Origin: JBAXBF01 sp034429745
Lineage (GTDB): Bacteria; Chloroflexota; Anaerolineae; Anaerolineales; DRKV01
Reading direction: 5' to 3'
Assembly: GCA_034429745.1 (NCBI GenBank)
Contig: DAOUFY010000004.1
Location: forward strand, 1 to 27,436
DNA: 27,436 nt
The notes under the pieces: model-generated
Told to the model about the DNA's origin: nothing
Seen by the model: only the letters and a program-made list of their open reading frames with translations
Databases searched by the model: none
Made by a program: the position numbers and the translations under genes
Shown: positions 8,137-15,892 of the stretch, piece by piece
Position numbering within the stretch: position 1 is the stretch's first letter
Layout of the letters: each line of letters opens with the position of its first letter

Positions 8137-10056
8137 CTACTTAATAAATGTGCCTTTGATAGGTGGTTCAAAAAATCGAATGCGAAGCGTATCTGCAGTT
8201 AGCTTTTCGATAGTAGTACGTTCTGTTACGAGGATAAACCAAGTTTTGCCGGGCTTTAAGGGAAACACCTTGCCTTCAGTGTCAACAATCCGCGGTGGGC
8301 GCAGGCGTTGGGTTCTCTTTTCATAGGATTCATTAAGCGTGCTCCAAAAAACCGGGTAGGCTTTTCCATCCCTCAATAAGAGCGCATTATTCTTGGTATT
8401 GGGATGGATGTTCATCTCAATCTTTAATCCCTCGATATGGGTGTGTTTTGTGAATACGATGATGATATTGCTGTATTGAAGCTGTCTGCCAGTCAGGCGG
8501 TCTATTGATGGATATAAAAATCCTCGCCCATCGCTGTGATCATCGTACCGCAGATATGTTTCGGAAAGCGGATCATATTGCCATTGAGAAGCATTCAGCA
8601 CGTTGACGAAGTAATGGATAGAATGAACATTTATATCGCTTGGCGGGGGAGCCGCAGAAAACATGTTGCTGGCATACGGTTTTTCGCTTTGGCTTGTTTC
8701 AGCTGCAGCTTTTATCATCCGATCAACATTTAAGAAAGCACTGGAAATGCTTTGAGGGTCTTCAGAATAAACGTTGCCTGCACCGCCAATTTCTACACTT
8801 GAATGTTTGCTGGCGTAGAAGAGTCGCGCCCCTTGGAAATATTGCCCCAATGTTTGATAAATAATTCTGCCGGATCGCAGCGGTCCTGCTTGAGGTGGTT
8901 TTATGCCAATATCCCATGCCAAGTTGTCGTAAGTAGCGGCAGTAAAGACCGGCGAACGACCATGGATAGGCTCTTCATAACTGTTGGGTGTATTATCAAC
9001 GGCGGGCAATTGATCTTTGGAAAGCGTAAAGCTGCTGCCTAAGTCGGGAAGAAGATGAATATAGTATGGCTGATCTTCCTTAATGTTGAAGGAATACTCT
9101 CCGTTTTCATCGGAAAGAGTTTTGGCTTCTATGTGTCCTGTACCCATATTGACTAGGTTGACTTGAATATTGGGAATACCCGCTTCTCCTTCATCTTTTA
9201 GCCCATTGTGGTTCGAGTCCAAAAATACTGTCCTGTGAATGGTTTTGCCGCGGTTTGATTTTGATTTGAGTAGATCTCTATCCCAAATTAATCCAACATC
9301 AAGATCGCGATTGATTTGTTGCGAGGTAACAATTGCACTTTGTCCACTTTGGGGATCAATATCGCTGTCGCGGCTTTGATCACCTTGATGAAGGGGGCTA
9401 AACTTTGTGCCTAAGGGCAAGTTGACCTTAAGGATTACGTTCTGCTTTGGATTAAGGTGAAAACCATAATAACCGTTGGAATCTGTTGTGGTAGTGGCAA
9501 GGATGGATTGGCTTTCAGCATCAAGGAGCTGCAAGCAAACCCCCGGTACACCGCGTTCACCAGTATCTTGAATGCCATTGTTATTTTCATCAAACCATAC
9601 AAAATTACCAATCCAAGGTTCTGGTTCTTGGAATGATTCCCAACGTACAGCACAGTCGCCGATCATGGATGGCATGTAATGCGGAAATTCCCCGTAATAG
9701 ATGGTTAGGAAACGCGTCATTCCTACCCCAATCCAAAACTCATATACTTGGGCAGCAAAGGATAAGCCCATTTGCGGACGGGTTGCACCTGGAAAATTGG
9801 AGATGGAAACTAGCACCGGCGATAAATTTAATAAGGTGGGGTCTTTAACTGCGTTGCCAGTAATGGGATTTACACCCGCTGGAAGTGGAAATTGTTCTGG
9901 ATTAAGGCTGAGTTCTGCTTGATTTTCCGGGTTTGGTTGAGGTTGATCCGGAGGGTTGCTAGGCTGGGCAAATGGCTGATATGCAGCAGCACTGCCGGCG
10001 ATCATATTAAGGCATGATAGAAGAATAATACTCAATATTAAGTGTTTTTTCATCAT
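8137..10056 (-). CDS. Exported DUF3048 (YerB-like) protein interrupted by two SdrD B-like domains
   Basis: An exported, probably surface-exposed protein; the biochemical role of DUF3048 is unknown. The 639 residues start with a signal sequence. A lipobox-like LLSC at 12-15 could make it a lipoprotein, though cleavage after GSAAA at about 25 is also possible. After a Pro/Gln linker, the DUF3048 N-terminal part (about 63-128) has NPITGNAV, RPQMGLS and the MTRFLTIYYG strand. Two SdrD B-like, Ig-type domains follow (about 148-258 and 270-386), each with a calcium-binding-like loop, DENNNGIQDTGE and DSNHNGLKDEGE. The DUF3048 fold then resumes at GPLRSGR (391-397) and runs to about 615, including the usual YLRYDDHSDG and LQYSNIIIVF segments. 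The upstream Shine-Dalgarno is weak. A strong terminator ends this single-gene unit. GC and codon use look like the neighbours. Confidence 0.85.
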   Translation of the reverse strand: MMKKHLILSIILLSCLNMIAGSAAAYQPFAQPSNPPDQPQPNPENQAELSLNPEQFPLPAGVNPITGNAVKDPTLLNLSPVLVSISNFPGATRPQMGLSFAAQVYEFWIGVGMTRFLTIYYGEFPHYMPSMIGDCAVRWESFQEPEPWIGNFVWFDENNNGIQDTGERGVPGVCLQLLDAESQSILATTTTDSNGYYGFHLNPKQNVILKVNLPLGTKFSPLHQGDQSRDSDIDPQSGQSAIVTSQQINRDLDVGLIWDRDLLKSKSNRGKTIHRTVFLDSNHNGLKDEGEAGIPNIQVNLVNMGTGHIEAKTLSDENGEYSFNIKEDQPYYIHLLPDLGSSFTLSKDQLPAVDNTPNSYEEPIHGRSPVFTAATYDNLAWDIGIKPPQAGPLRSGRIIYQTLGQYFQGARLFYASKHSSVEIGGAGNVYSEDPQSISSAFLNVDRMIKAAAETSQSEKPYASNMFSAAPPPSDINVHSIHYFVNVLNASQWQYDPLSETYLRYDDHSDGRGFLYPSIDRLTGRQLQYSNIIIVFTKHTHIEGLKIEMNIHPNTKNNALLLRDGKAYPVFWSTLNESYEKRTQRLRPPRIVDTEGKVFPLKPGKTWFILVTERTTIEKLTADTLRIRFFEPPIKGTFIK

Positions 10057-10160
10057 AGTTTCACTTTTTTATGAGAATTATCAATATAAGGTATTCATAG
10101 CCAAGTTTAGCTTAAAAGTCCGAAAATTTCAATCCCCTTTAACTCCTATTGAATAATTAT

Positions 10161-10193
10161 GACGACACAAAATTCGTTCCTTGACGACACAAA
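10161..10193. repeat. Direct repeat GACGACACAAA, two copies 22 bases apart
   Basis: Identical 11-mers at 10161-10171 and 10183-10193, with repeat starts two helical turns apart, in the divergent gap between the DUF3048 gene and the DUF218 gene and just before the latter's ribosome-binding site. This could be a protein-binding site or a tandem duplication. Confidence 0.5.
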
Positions 10194-10204
10194 GAGGTTG
10201 TGTT

Positions 10205-10870
10205 ATGTTTAGAACCATGGACGATCAAAAGGTTATGGATATTGATGCGATTGTTGTACCCGGAGGTGGCTTAACGGAGAAAGGCGACTTGCCGGATTGG
10301 GTGCGGGTTCGAGTTGATCGGGCTTTTGAATTGCAGCAGCAAGCACGCTATATCATTACTTTAAGCGGCAATACCGTTCATAAACCGCCGCCCTTAGACG
10401 CTGAAGGTTTTCCTCAGTATGAATCAATCGTCGCAGCAAAAAAATTGCTGGAGTATGGGATTGCTCCTGAACGGCTGCTGTATGAAACAGTATCGTTGGA
10501 TACGATCGGTAATGCCTATTTTACGCTGTTGCTTCATGTGCTGCCTTTAAGATTAAGCAGGTTGCATGTGATCACTTCAGCTTTTCATCTTCCTCGCACC
10601 AAAGCCATTTTCGACTGGGTATTTAATCTTGAGGATATTCCCCATCATGTGAATCTCACTTATGAGGCAGTGGAAGATGTTGGCATAGAGGAGCGTGTGC
10701 TTGCAGCTCGCAAAGCGCGTGAGGCAAAAGGTCTCGAACGAGTATTGGGGTTAGAACGCTCAATCCGCACATTAAAAGATTTCCATATATGGCTTTACAC
10801 AGAGCATGACGCTTATGCTGTTCATAAGCAACCCCAACGCGAATTAGGAATAGCTCAGGCAACTTATTAG
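10205..10870 (+). CDS. YdcF-like DUF218 domain protein
   Basis: Member of the DUF218 (YdcF/SanA) family, whose enzymology is poorly known; E. coli YdcF binds S-adenosylmethionine. The 221-residue protein shows the family landmarks: DAIVVPGGGL (14-23) as the opening strand and glycine loop, IITLSGNT, SLDTIGNA, and the characteristic VITSAFHLPRTKAIFDWVF segment. It has no signal peptide or membrane span, unlike SanA, and so is probably cytosolic. The start at ATG 10205 has AGAGG seven bases upstream; the longer frame from TTG 10181 runs through the direct repeats and is not favoured. It is divergent from the DUF3048 gene and about 90 bases ahead of the CpXC gene, which has its own promoter. Confidence 0.8.
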   Translation: MFRTMDDQKVMDIDAIVVPGGGLTEKGDLPDWVRVRVDRAFELQQQARYIITLSGNTVHKPPPLDAEGFPQYESIVAAKKLLEYGIAPERLLYETVSLDTIGNAYFTLLLHVLPLRLSRLHVITSAFHLPRTKAIFDWVFNLEDIPHHVNLTYEAVEDVGIEERVLAARKAREAKGLERVLGLERSIRTLKDFHIWLYTEHDAYAVHKQPQRELGIAQATY

Positions 10871-10878
10871 CTTGTTGG

Positions 10879-10887
10879 TGATATAAT
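10879..10887 (+). promoter_or_regulatory. Extended -10 promoter of the CpXC gene
   Basis: TGATATAAT is TG, one base, then a perfect TATAAT, in the gap after the DUF218 gene. The predicted leader is about 70 bases. No strong -35 hexamer is seen. Confidence 0.5.
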
Positions 10888-10962
10888 TAAAAATAACTGA
10901 TAGTATTAACTGGCAATCAATGATGTGCGTAAAAGTTTAACACTTGAAAGGTAAGTAATAGT

Positions 10963-11367
10963 ATGTCTGAGCCGCGAACGATACCGATTCAGTGTCCGAA
11001 TTGTAAATGGGAAACCGAAGGCACTGTATATGATGCAGTCAATGCTGTGCTTGAGCCAAAAAGAAAAGAAGAGTTATTTAAAGGGGAAATTAATGCTTTT
11101 CACTGTGAACAGTGTGGATTTCAGGGGATTATCCCGCATCCATTTCTCTATTTAGATCCAGAACGCCAGTTCTGCGTGCAGTTTTACCCGCCAAGCTATC
11201 TTGATGATTCGATTTTCTTGGGTGGTTTCTTAAAAGATGGCAGCATCCGATTTAGCATCACCAATGAAGAGGATATTCCTGCCTATATTCGCCAATGGCA
11301 TATTGTATTTGATCTTGATGAGATGGTGCGCTATATCATCTTTAGAGAGCGCATCTATAAGCCTTAG
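10963..11367 (+). CDS. CpXC domain zinc-ribbon protein
   Basis: Small cytosolic protein with the CpXC domain, a bacterial zinc-ribbon-like module of unknown function. In the 134 residues the cysteine pairs CPNC (Cys11, Cys14) and CEQC (Cys48, Cys51) would bind one metal ion. Between them lies the Asp/Ala/Val-rich helix and LFKGEINAFHC, the usual CpXC spacing. The C-terminal part, with PFLYLD, FYPP and RYIIFRERI, is the family's all-beta and helical tail. AAAGG lies 11 bases before the ATG. Its stop codon overlaps that of the convergent coiled-coil gene by three bases, so transcription from each side runs into the other. Confidence 0.8.
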   Translation: MSEPRTIPIQCPNCKWETEGTVYDAVNAVLEPKRKEELFKGEINAFHCEQCGFQGIIPHPFLYLDPERQFCVQFYPPSYLDDSIFLGGFLKDGSIRFSITNEEDIPAYIRQWHIVFDLDEMVRYIIFRERIYKP

Positions 11368-11807
11368 GTAGAGGGTAAATCGTCTGGATTTGAAGGCTGT
11401 TCTGCAGGTTCAGAGGAAGAAGCTGATTGTTCTAATTTTTCGATGATCGCATCGAGTTCACTGTTCAAGCGGCGCAAGGCAGCTGTAAGTTGGGGACGGA
11501 TTTCATTTATGGTCAACTCGCTTGCATTGCGGATACCTTGAAAAAATTTCTCTGCTTCCTGCTTGGCTTGTTGAGCTTCATTGCTTTGCAAGTTAACCTG
11601 AATTGTATCGCTTACCTCTTTGACTAACTGATCAAATCCCTGTTGTATGGCTTGTTTGTGCTGTTGATATGATTCTTCATTCAATGCAAACCGAAGAGCA
11701 GCGGTTAAGCTCTCACCTAACGACTTTATTTGATTTCCAACTTGCCTCCAAGCTTCTTGTGCGGAAGAGGGAGGCTCTTGGGAAGCACCAGTTTTTTCGT
11801 CATCCAT
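11364..11807 (-). CDS. Coiled-coil protein of unknown function
   Basis: A 147-residue soluble protein, acidic and rich in Gln, Glu, Ala and Ser. Residues about 20-130 read as helix with heptad-like hydrophobic spacing (IKSLGESLTAALRFAL, KFFQGIRNASELTINEI, LRRLNSELDAIIEKL), flanked by disordered Pro/Ser ends. No catalytic motif is seen, and I cannot name the family. The layout resembles the small helical proteins often found in Chloroflexota, but that is only an impression. AGGAGA lies about nine bases before the ATG. It is divergent from the GyrI-like gene, sharing a 137-base control region, and convergent with the CpXC gene. Confidence 0.65.
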   Translation of the reverse strand: MDDEKTGASQEPPSSAQEAWRQVGNQIKSLGESLTAALRFALNEESYQQHKQAIQQGFDQLVKEVSDTIQVNLQSNEAQQAKQEAEKFFQGIRNASELTINEIRPQLTAALRRLNSELDAIIEKLEQSASSSEPAEQPSNPDDLPST

Positions 11808-11851
11808 CGCTGTTTTCTCCTGGGTAGGATTAATTTTGTCGGTTTATAAAA

Positions 11852-11869
11852 GTTACGCAATTCAGTAAC
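11852..11869. promoter_or_regulatory. Interrupted palindrome in a divergent promoter region
   Basis: GTTACGCAATTCAGTAAC has arms GTTAC/GTAAC around a central AATT, 14 of 18 positions symmetric. It lies between the divergent coiled-coil and GyrI-like genes, nine bases upstream of the latter's -35, and could be an operator. Confidence 0.35.
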
Positions 11870-11877
11870 AATTATAC

Positions 11878-11906
11878 TTTACAATTATGAGATATGATGA
11901 TATAAC
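11878..11906 (+). promoter_or_regulatory. Promoter of the GyrI-like gene
   Basis: TTTACA (11878-11883), a 17-base spacer and TATAAC (11901-11906). The predicted start is near 11913, leaving a leader of about 32 bases that includes AAAGGAG. Confidence 0.65.
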
Positions 11907-11944
11907 TCATCTGTTCTAAAAATTTTAAAATAAAGGAGACAAAC

Positions 11945-12412
11945 ATGACTTTCGTGTGTGAAATTACTGATCAAACCGGGCAACCCACTTTAGCCATCCG
12001 TACTCGTTCTTCCGTGGAGGACTTGCCGGTTGTTTTGGGGAATGCTTTTGGGGCAATCATAGACCACATCACCGCGCTTGGTGAAAAGCCGGCTGGCGCA
12101 CCTTACGCAGCTTATTTCAATATGGATATGCAAGACTTAGATGTTGAGGTTGGTTTTCCTGTCGAAAAGCCTTTGACAGGGACTGATATTATCCAATCAG
12201 GATATTTGCCCCAAGGAAAAGCGGCTACCTGTCTCTACACCGGCCCGTATGCTGAGATGGGAGTAGCTTATGAAGCTTTGAAAAATTTGATTGAAGAATC
12301 CGGCTACCTGCCGACCGGTGAAGCGTATGAATTTTATTATGATTCGCCGGATACGTCACCTGATAAGACTCGTACACTAATAATGCTGCCGCTTAAAGCG
12401 GTAAATGATTAA
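11945..12412 (+). CDS. GyrI-like small-molecule-binding domain protein
   Basis: Stand-alone effector-binding domain of the GyrI/BmrR/SbmC family, which binds hydrophobic or cationic small molecules or, in E. coli, shields gyrase. The 155 residues show the duplicated alpha-beta core: LAIRTRSSVEDLPVVLGNAF, then PYAAYFNMDMQDLDVEVGFPV, and in the second half ATCLYTGPYAEMGVAYEAL and GEAYEFYYDSP with the usual acidic pocket residues. No DNA-binding domain is attached, so it is not itself a MerR or AraC regulator. AAAGGAG lies six bases before the ATG. Its last 36 bases overlap the convergent secreted-protein gene. A drug-binding or stress-sensing role is likely, but the ligand cannot be read from the sequence. 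Confidence 0.82.
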   Translation: MTFVCEITDQTGQPTLAIRTRSSVEDLPVVLGNAFGAIIDHITALGEKPAGAPYAAYFNMDMQDLDVEVGFPVEKPLTGTDIIQSGYLPQGKAATCLYTGPYAEMGVAYEALKNLIEESGYLPTGEAYEFYYDSPDTSPDKTRTLIMLPLKAVND

Positions 12413-13840
12413 CCCGATCGGTAAGAATGTAAGAAGAAGGCTGCCAAGACAGGGAGCGGCGGGGGTTGATTTCCTTTCGCTCTCTGTTGGTGAAGGCTGT
12501 GCTGCAGCAGTTGGTGTTGAGGGTAAAATTGAAGCAGCAGCTGTTGGCAAAGCTGTAGGCTTAGGCAAAGGGGTTGCTGTTGCTGAAGGTGCTTGCTTTT
12601 CTGTCGGCTGTGAAGTTGGCGCAGAGGCTGTCTGGCGCGCTTCATTTGTCAGCTCTTCAACGTTAAACCCTAGTTCTTGCATTTCTTGTCTGTAGCGCAG
12701 CAAGTCTTTATCTGCTGGGGCTTGTTTAAGGGCATTGTCTAAGGCAAGAAGCAGATTGGCTGGCGGAGGCGTACCGCTGTACCCAAACCAATGCTGCTCC
12801 AAGAAATCAATATATTCTTTTTGAATGGCTATGGACTGTGGATCGAGCTTAAGAGCCCTTTGAAAGGCTTCTTCAGCTTGTTGATCTAGTTCATTGCTTT
12901 TGCCTATGGGTACAAGTTCATACTTAAAACGTAATGCTTGCCGCAATGCCTGTGCAAGGGCAAGCTGAGCTTTGGGGTCATCTGGCTTTGCTTTGGCTTG
13001 CTCTTGAGCGGCGCGGATATTTTTCCAACGTGAAGGGGCTAAGACAGTGATAGAGATGTTGTCTGCGGCAGTAGGTTCAAAGTTTTCAAAGTGCCATATT
13101 ATTTTATTGTCCTGAATGCGATAGTTTGCAGGTTGAGGAGTATCTAATTCTCCGCTTAATACGGTGTTGTACCCATTCACTTCATAAGGCAGTTGAACAG
13201 TGATCGTTGCTTGTTGAATATGGCTGTGCCAGCCGGCTCCAGTCTCTAAAATGTATCGGAATGTGCCAAAGGGAAGGTATCCTTCTGGGCTAAGTTCATA
13301 GCTGACTTTCAGCAGTACTTTCTTTTCAGGTGGGAAGGTAACCTGCCATGCTGCTGAAGGAATTGGCTCTCCCAATGGGTTTGGGGTGGTGGTTTGTTTT
13401 ACAGGGACTTCTTTTTCTTCTACCCAAGCGCGAAAATTGCGAAGAATGTTGGTGCTGCCAAAGCCGCTATCTGCGCCTAAGGGAAACCATACCTCCAGCG
13501 TTTCTGGTTCTTTGCCTTGATTGAGCATGGTGAATGTTGCCTCGACATTGGCGATGCATAGGTCATCTGTATTGCCGCTTGGTGCCGGCGGTGGAGTGCG
13601 TTCTAAAATGTTGATAAATACTTGCTCAGCTATCATTTGGACGTTGGTAGTAGTGTTTGCACTTAAGCTGCTGCCCGGCGGTTGGTGGGGCGGGGCAACA
13701 TCTGCCAGCACCTTGGCAGGGAAAAATAAACTGCTGAAAAGCAAAACAGCATACCAAACAGCTCTGTTCCATTGCAACCGCAGAAAGTCGCTGAAATATT
13801 TTTCGGACAGATAATGTTTAACTTTTTTCTTCATGTCCAT
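12377..13840 (-). CDS. Secreted membrane-anchored protein with TPR-like region
   Basis: A 487-residue envelope protein of unknown function. A long basic N-terminus precedes a Sec signal ending near VLA at about 47. The outer part (about 60-270) is beta-rich, with VEATFTMLNQGKEPETLEVWFP suggesting an Ig- or integrin-like fold. Residues about 275-385 look like tetratricopeptide helices (AEEAFQRALKLDPQSIAIQKEY). A Thr/Ser/Pro/Ala linker of about 70 residues follows, then PCLGSLLLTFLPIGLIIYRF and a basic end: a C-terminal anchor with a cysteine just outside the membrane. The ATG directly abuts the stop of the NYN gene and has only a weak ribosome site, so translation is probably coupled. Its last 36 bases are antisense to the GyrI-like gene. 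Confidence 0.72.
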   Translation of the reverse strand: MDMKKKVKHYLSEKYFSDFLRLQWNRAVWYAVLLFSSLFFPAKVLADVAPPHQPPGSSLSANTTTNVQMIAEQVFINILERTPPPAPSGNTDDLCIANVEATFTMLNQGKEPETLEVWFPLGADSGFGSTNILRNFRAWVEEKEVPVKQTTTPNPLGEPIPSAAWQVTFPPEKKVLLKVSYELSPEGYLPFGTFRYILETGAGWHSHIQQATITVQLPYEVNGYNTVLSGELDTPQPANYRIQDNKIIWHFENFEPTAADNISITVLAPSRWKNIRAAQEQAKAKPDDPKAQLALAQALRQALRFKYELVPIGKSNELDQQAEEAFQRALKLDPQSIAIQKEYIDFLEQHWFGYSGTPPPANLLLALDNALKQAPADKDLLRYRQEMQELGFNVEELTNEARQTASAPTSQPTEKQAPSATATPLPKPTALPTAAASILPSTPTAAAQPSPTESERKSTPAAPCLGSLLLTFLPIGLIIYRFKRQHY

Positions 13841-14920
13841 TTATTCTTTTGATGATTGGCTGCCCGCATCTCTTAAGAAAGAGATGACAGTTTCTAAAGT
13901 AAGCTGCGGATGGCTCAACTGACCTTCAACTAGGATTTTTCGCTCAAACAACTCATTAAGCAAGGCTTTGGCTTCTCTCACCGAAAGGTTGGAATGATCT
14001 TTTAACGCTCTGCGCCATTCGGCGCGGGTGGGCTCTTTTAGTTCTTTTTCGGCGATCTTTACAATCGTGTAAAGCAGATTGGCTCGCTCGGCAAATTCCG
14101 CTCTGACAGGAGAGGGAACAACCTTATTGAATACTCTTTCTTCACTGCGCGAAACGCAGGTAACGCCATGGGGATCGGTCCACACATCCACTTTGTCTTG
14201 GCTTTGAGCGATTTTAATCAATTGATGGGCTTGTTCTGAGCCATACATTGCCTTGATGATATTCACTGGAACCGGGTTGCTGAACTCGCGTCGCAGCAGG
14301 GATATTTGCTCGCACAGCTTGTCTATGAGGGATTTTTCTTGAGCACTCTCCTCTGAAGAAGGGAGTTCGTAGGTTTGGTCAGGCAGCTCAGGCGGAACAA
14401 TCTCGACGTAATCAAGGTAAGTGTACTTTTCTTTGATAATCAAAGCAGTGTCGAGAGGATTGGCTATCAAAAACAATACTTGCAAGCCTTGTTGGATGAG
14501 AGCTTGGCTGACAGCGGTAAAAGCTTTATCACTGCTGCCGAGGATGTAAAGATCTGCTGGGTTTATCGCTGCATGCTTTCCTACTTCAAAAGCTAAGCGG
14601 AAATCAGCGTAATCCTTCATCACATATTTCTTACCCGGCGAGGGCTGCTGCAGCTTGCGTTCTTGGCGAATCTCGAAGCTATCCACGTTGATGAGAGTAG
14701 CGACCTGATTTAGTCCTCCTTTTTGACGATCGTAGTGGCTGAAATTTGCGACGGCGATGAAATCTTCTGGTGCTAGTGTGCCATAATGTTCTTGGATGTA
14801 GCTGACAAGCCGTTTGAAATCGAGCTTGTAATCTCGCCCTTCAAGCTGCTGACGCGATTTTAGTGTAGAGGCGAAGTTCTCTAAATCTAAAAATAATGCT
14901 GCACGGGTTTTTTTTTGCAT
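13841..14920 (-). CDS. NYN-domain (LabA/DUF88) putative nuclease with C-terminal winged-helix-like region
   Basis: Probable RNA-processing nuclease of the PIN-like NYN superfamily. In the 359-residue protein, the first strand AALFLDLENF supplies the acidic and Asn pair (Asp12, Asn15); further acidic residues occur in KDYADFRLAFEV and in LYILGSSDKAF, which follow the family's metal-binding pattern. The C-terminal half (about 195-355) holds two helical, winged-helix-like stretches similar to the OST-HTH tails that often accompany NYN domains. I place the start at ATG 14920 because a TATAAT ends exactly seven bases before it and no Shine-Dalgarno exists; an ATG at 14950 lies upstream of this promoter. 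The first codons contain a run of nine A. It lies directly before the secreted-protein gene, with which it forms an operon. Confidence 0.8.
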   Translation of the reverse strand: MQKKTRAALFLDLENFASTLKSRQQLEGRDYKLDFKRLVSYIQEHYGTLAPEDFIAVANFSHYDRQKGGLNQVATLINVDSFEIRQERKLQQPSPGKKYVMKDYADFRLAFEVGKHAAINPADLYILGSSDKAFTAVSQALIQQGLQVLFLIANPLDTALIIKEKYTYLDYVEIVPPELPDQTYELPSSEESAQEKSLIDKLCEQISLLRREFSNPVPVNIIKAMYGSEQAHQLIKIAQSQDKVDVWTDPHGVTCVSRSEERVFNKVVPSPVRAEFAERANLLYTIVKIAEKELKEPTRAEWRRALKDHSNLSVREAKALLNELFERKILVEGQLSHPQLTLETVISFLRDAGSQSSKE

Positions 14921-14927
14921 TAATAAC

Positions 14928-14936
14928 ATTATAACA
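14928..14936 (-). promoter_or_regulatory. Extended -10 promoter of the NYN gene, apparently leaderless
   Basis: On the minus strand TGTTATAAT gives TG, one base and a perfect TATAAT. Seven bases separate it from the A of ATG 14920, so the transcript would begin at or next to the start codon. No -35 match is found at the right distance. Confidence 0.6.
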
Positions 14937-15008
14937 TAAGCCTTCTGCAAACTATCCTTAGTCAGAAGCTTAACAGGTCAAGGGAGGCTGGCTAGCATTA
15001 TTCTTGAG

Positions 15009-15866
15009 TTAATCAACACCTTCAAACAAATCTGTCTCAATGATGCCTGGTTTCGGTGGAGGATAGGCGCGCATAAAATGATCTACTGTAGAGTTGCGTT
15101 GCATTAGCCATCCGATAATTCCCCATCGCGGTGGCCCACCGCTCAATTGGCTGGCATGGCAAGCTGCAGCCTGTTCTTTTGCTTTAGCGACTGGGCGGTA
15201 ATTGATGCGGGCATGGGTAGGAAAATTGCTCTGGTCAATGAGCTCAACGAGATTAATATCTTTATTCTTGCCGTAATGACGCGGATCAATACCAAACAAA
15301 GGCATGAGTTTAAGCGTCCAACGCCATTTGGTACGCGGAAAGAAGTTAAAATACAATTTTAGAGGCTGATAGGGTGGAAAGCTGCAGCTAAAGGATTCAT
15401 CTCCAGCGAGAGAAAATGCCCTAACTGTTGCTTGGTGAACAGCAATATGATCCGGGTGTTTATAGCCGCCGATTGGGTCAAATGTCAATACCACTTGGGG
15501 TTTAATCTGACGCATAATTTCGGCGATTTGTTGGGCAACATGCTCAAGGTTTTGTGCGGCAAGTGCTTGAGGATGATGGTTATCTGCTGTTCCTGCCATC
15601 CCGGAATCGCGGTAGCCCAGGAAAATTACTTCAGAAAGCTTGAGAACATTTGCTGCACATTGTAGTTCGTGGCGCCGCAGCGCAGCGACGGAGTCAAATC
15701 CGTTGAGCATATCTGGCGGCACGGTACCAAGATCGCCATTTGTTGCACAGATTAAATATACTTTTACTCCTTGTGCAGCATAATAAGCTATTGTGCCACC
15801 CATGCCGAAAGATTCATCATCCGGATGGGCTAATACAGTCAAGAGTCTTCGCTCGACCACGCTCAT
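15009..15866 (-). CDS. LmbE/PIG-L family deacetylase
   Basis: Zinc-dependent N-acetylglucosaminyl-type deacetylase, as in MshB, BshB or PIG-L. The 285-residue protein has the metal motif AHPDDE (His14, Asp17) near the N-terminus and HPDH (137-140) with His144 a turn later. The Asp of PDD is the usual catalytic base. It is cytosolic, with no signal. AGAGGTGA precedes the ATG by about nine bases. It is the last of four genes, 26 bases after the response regulator, which suggests that its product modifies an envelope sugar or a low-molecular-weight thiol precursor under control of that system. No MshA/BshA or ligase partner is seen here, so a thiol role is not supported. Confidence 0.85.
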   Translation of the reverse strand: MSVVERRLLTVLAHPDDESFGMGGTIAYYAAQGVKVYLICATNGDLGTVPPDMLNGFDSVAALRRHELQCAANVLKLSEVIFLGYRDSGMAGTADNHHPQALAAQNLEHVAQQIAEIMRQIKPQVVLTFDPIGGYKHPDHIAVHQATVRAFSLAGDESFSCSFPPYQPLKLYFNFFPRTKWRWTLKLMPLFGIDPRHYGKNKDINLVELIDQSNFPTHARINYRPVAKAKEQAAACHASQLSGGPPRWGIIGWLMQRNSTVDHFMRAYPPPKPGIIETDLFEGVD

Positions 15867-15892
15867 AGAAAACGATCACCTCTATTATTCGC

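Noticed and set aside
12405..12695. Plus-strand Val/Gly/Ala-rich open frame
   Set aside because: It is the complement of the Thr/Pro/Ser-rich linker of the secreted-protein gene; the composition explains the open frame.
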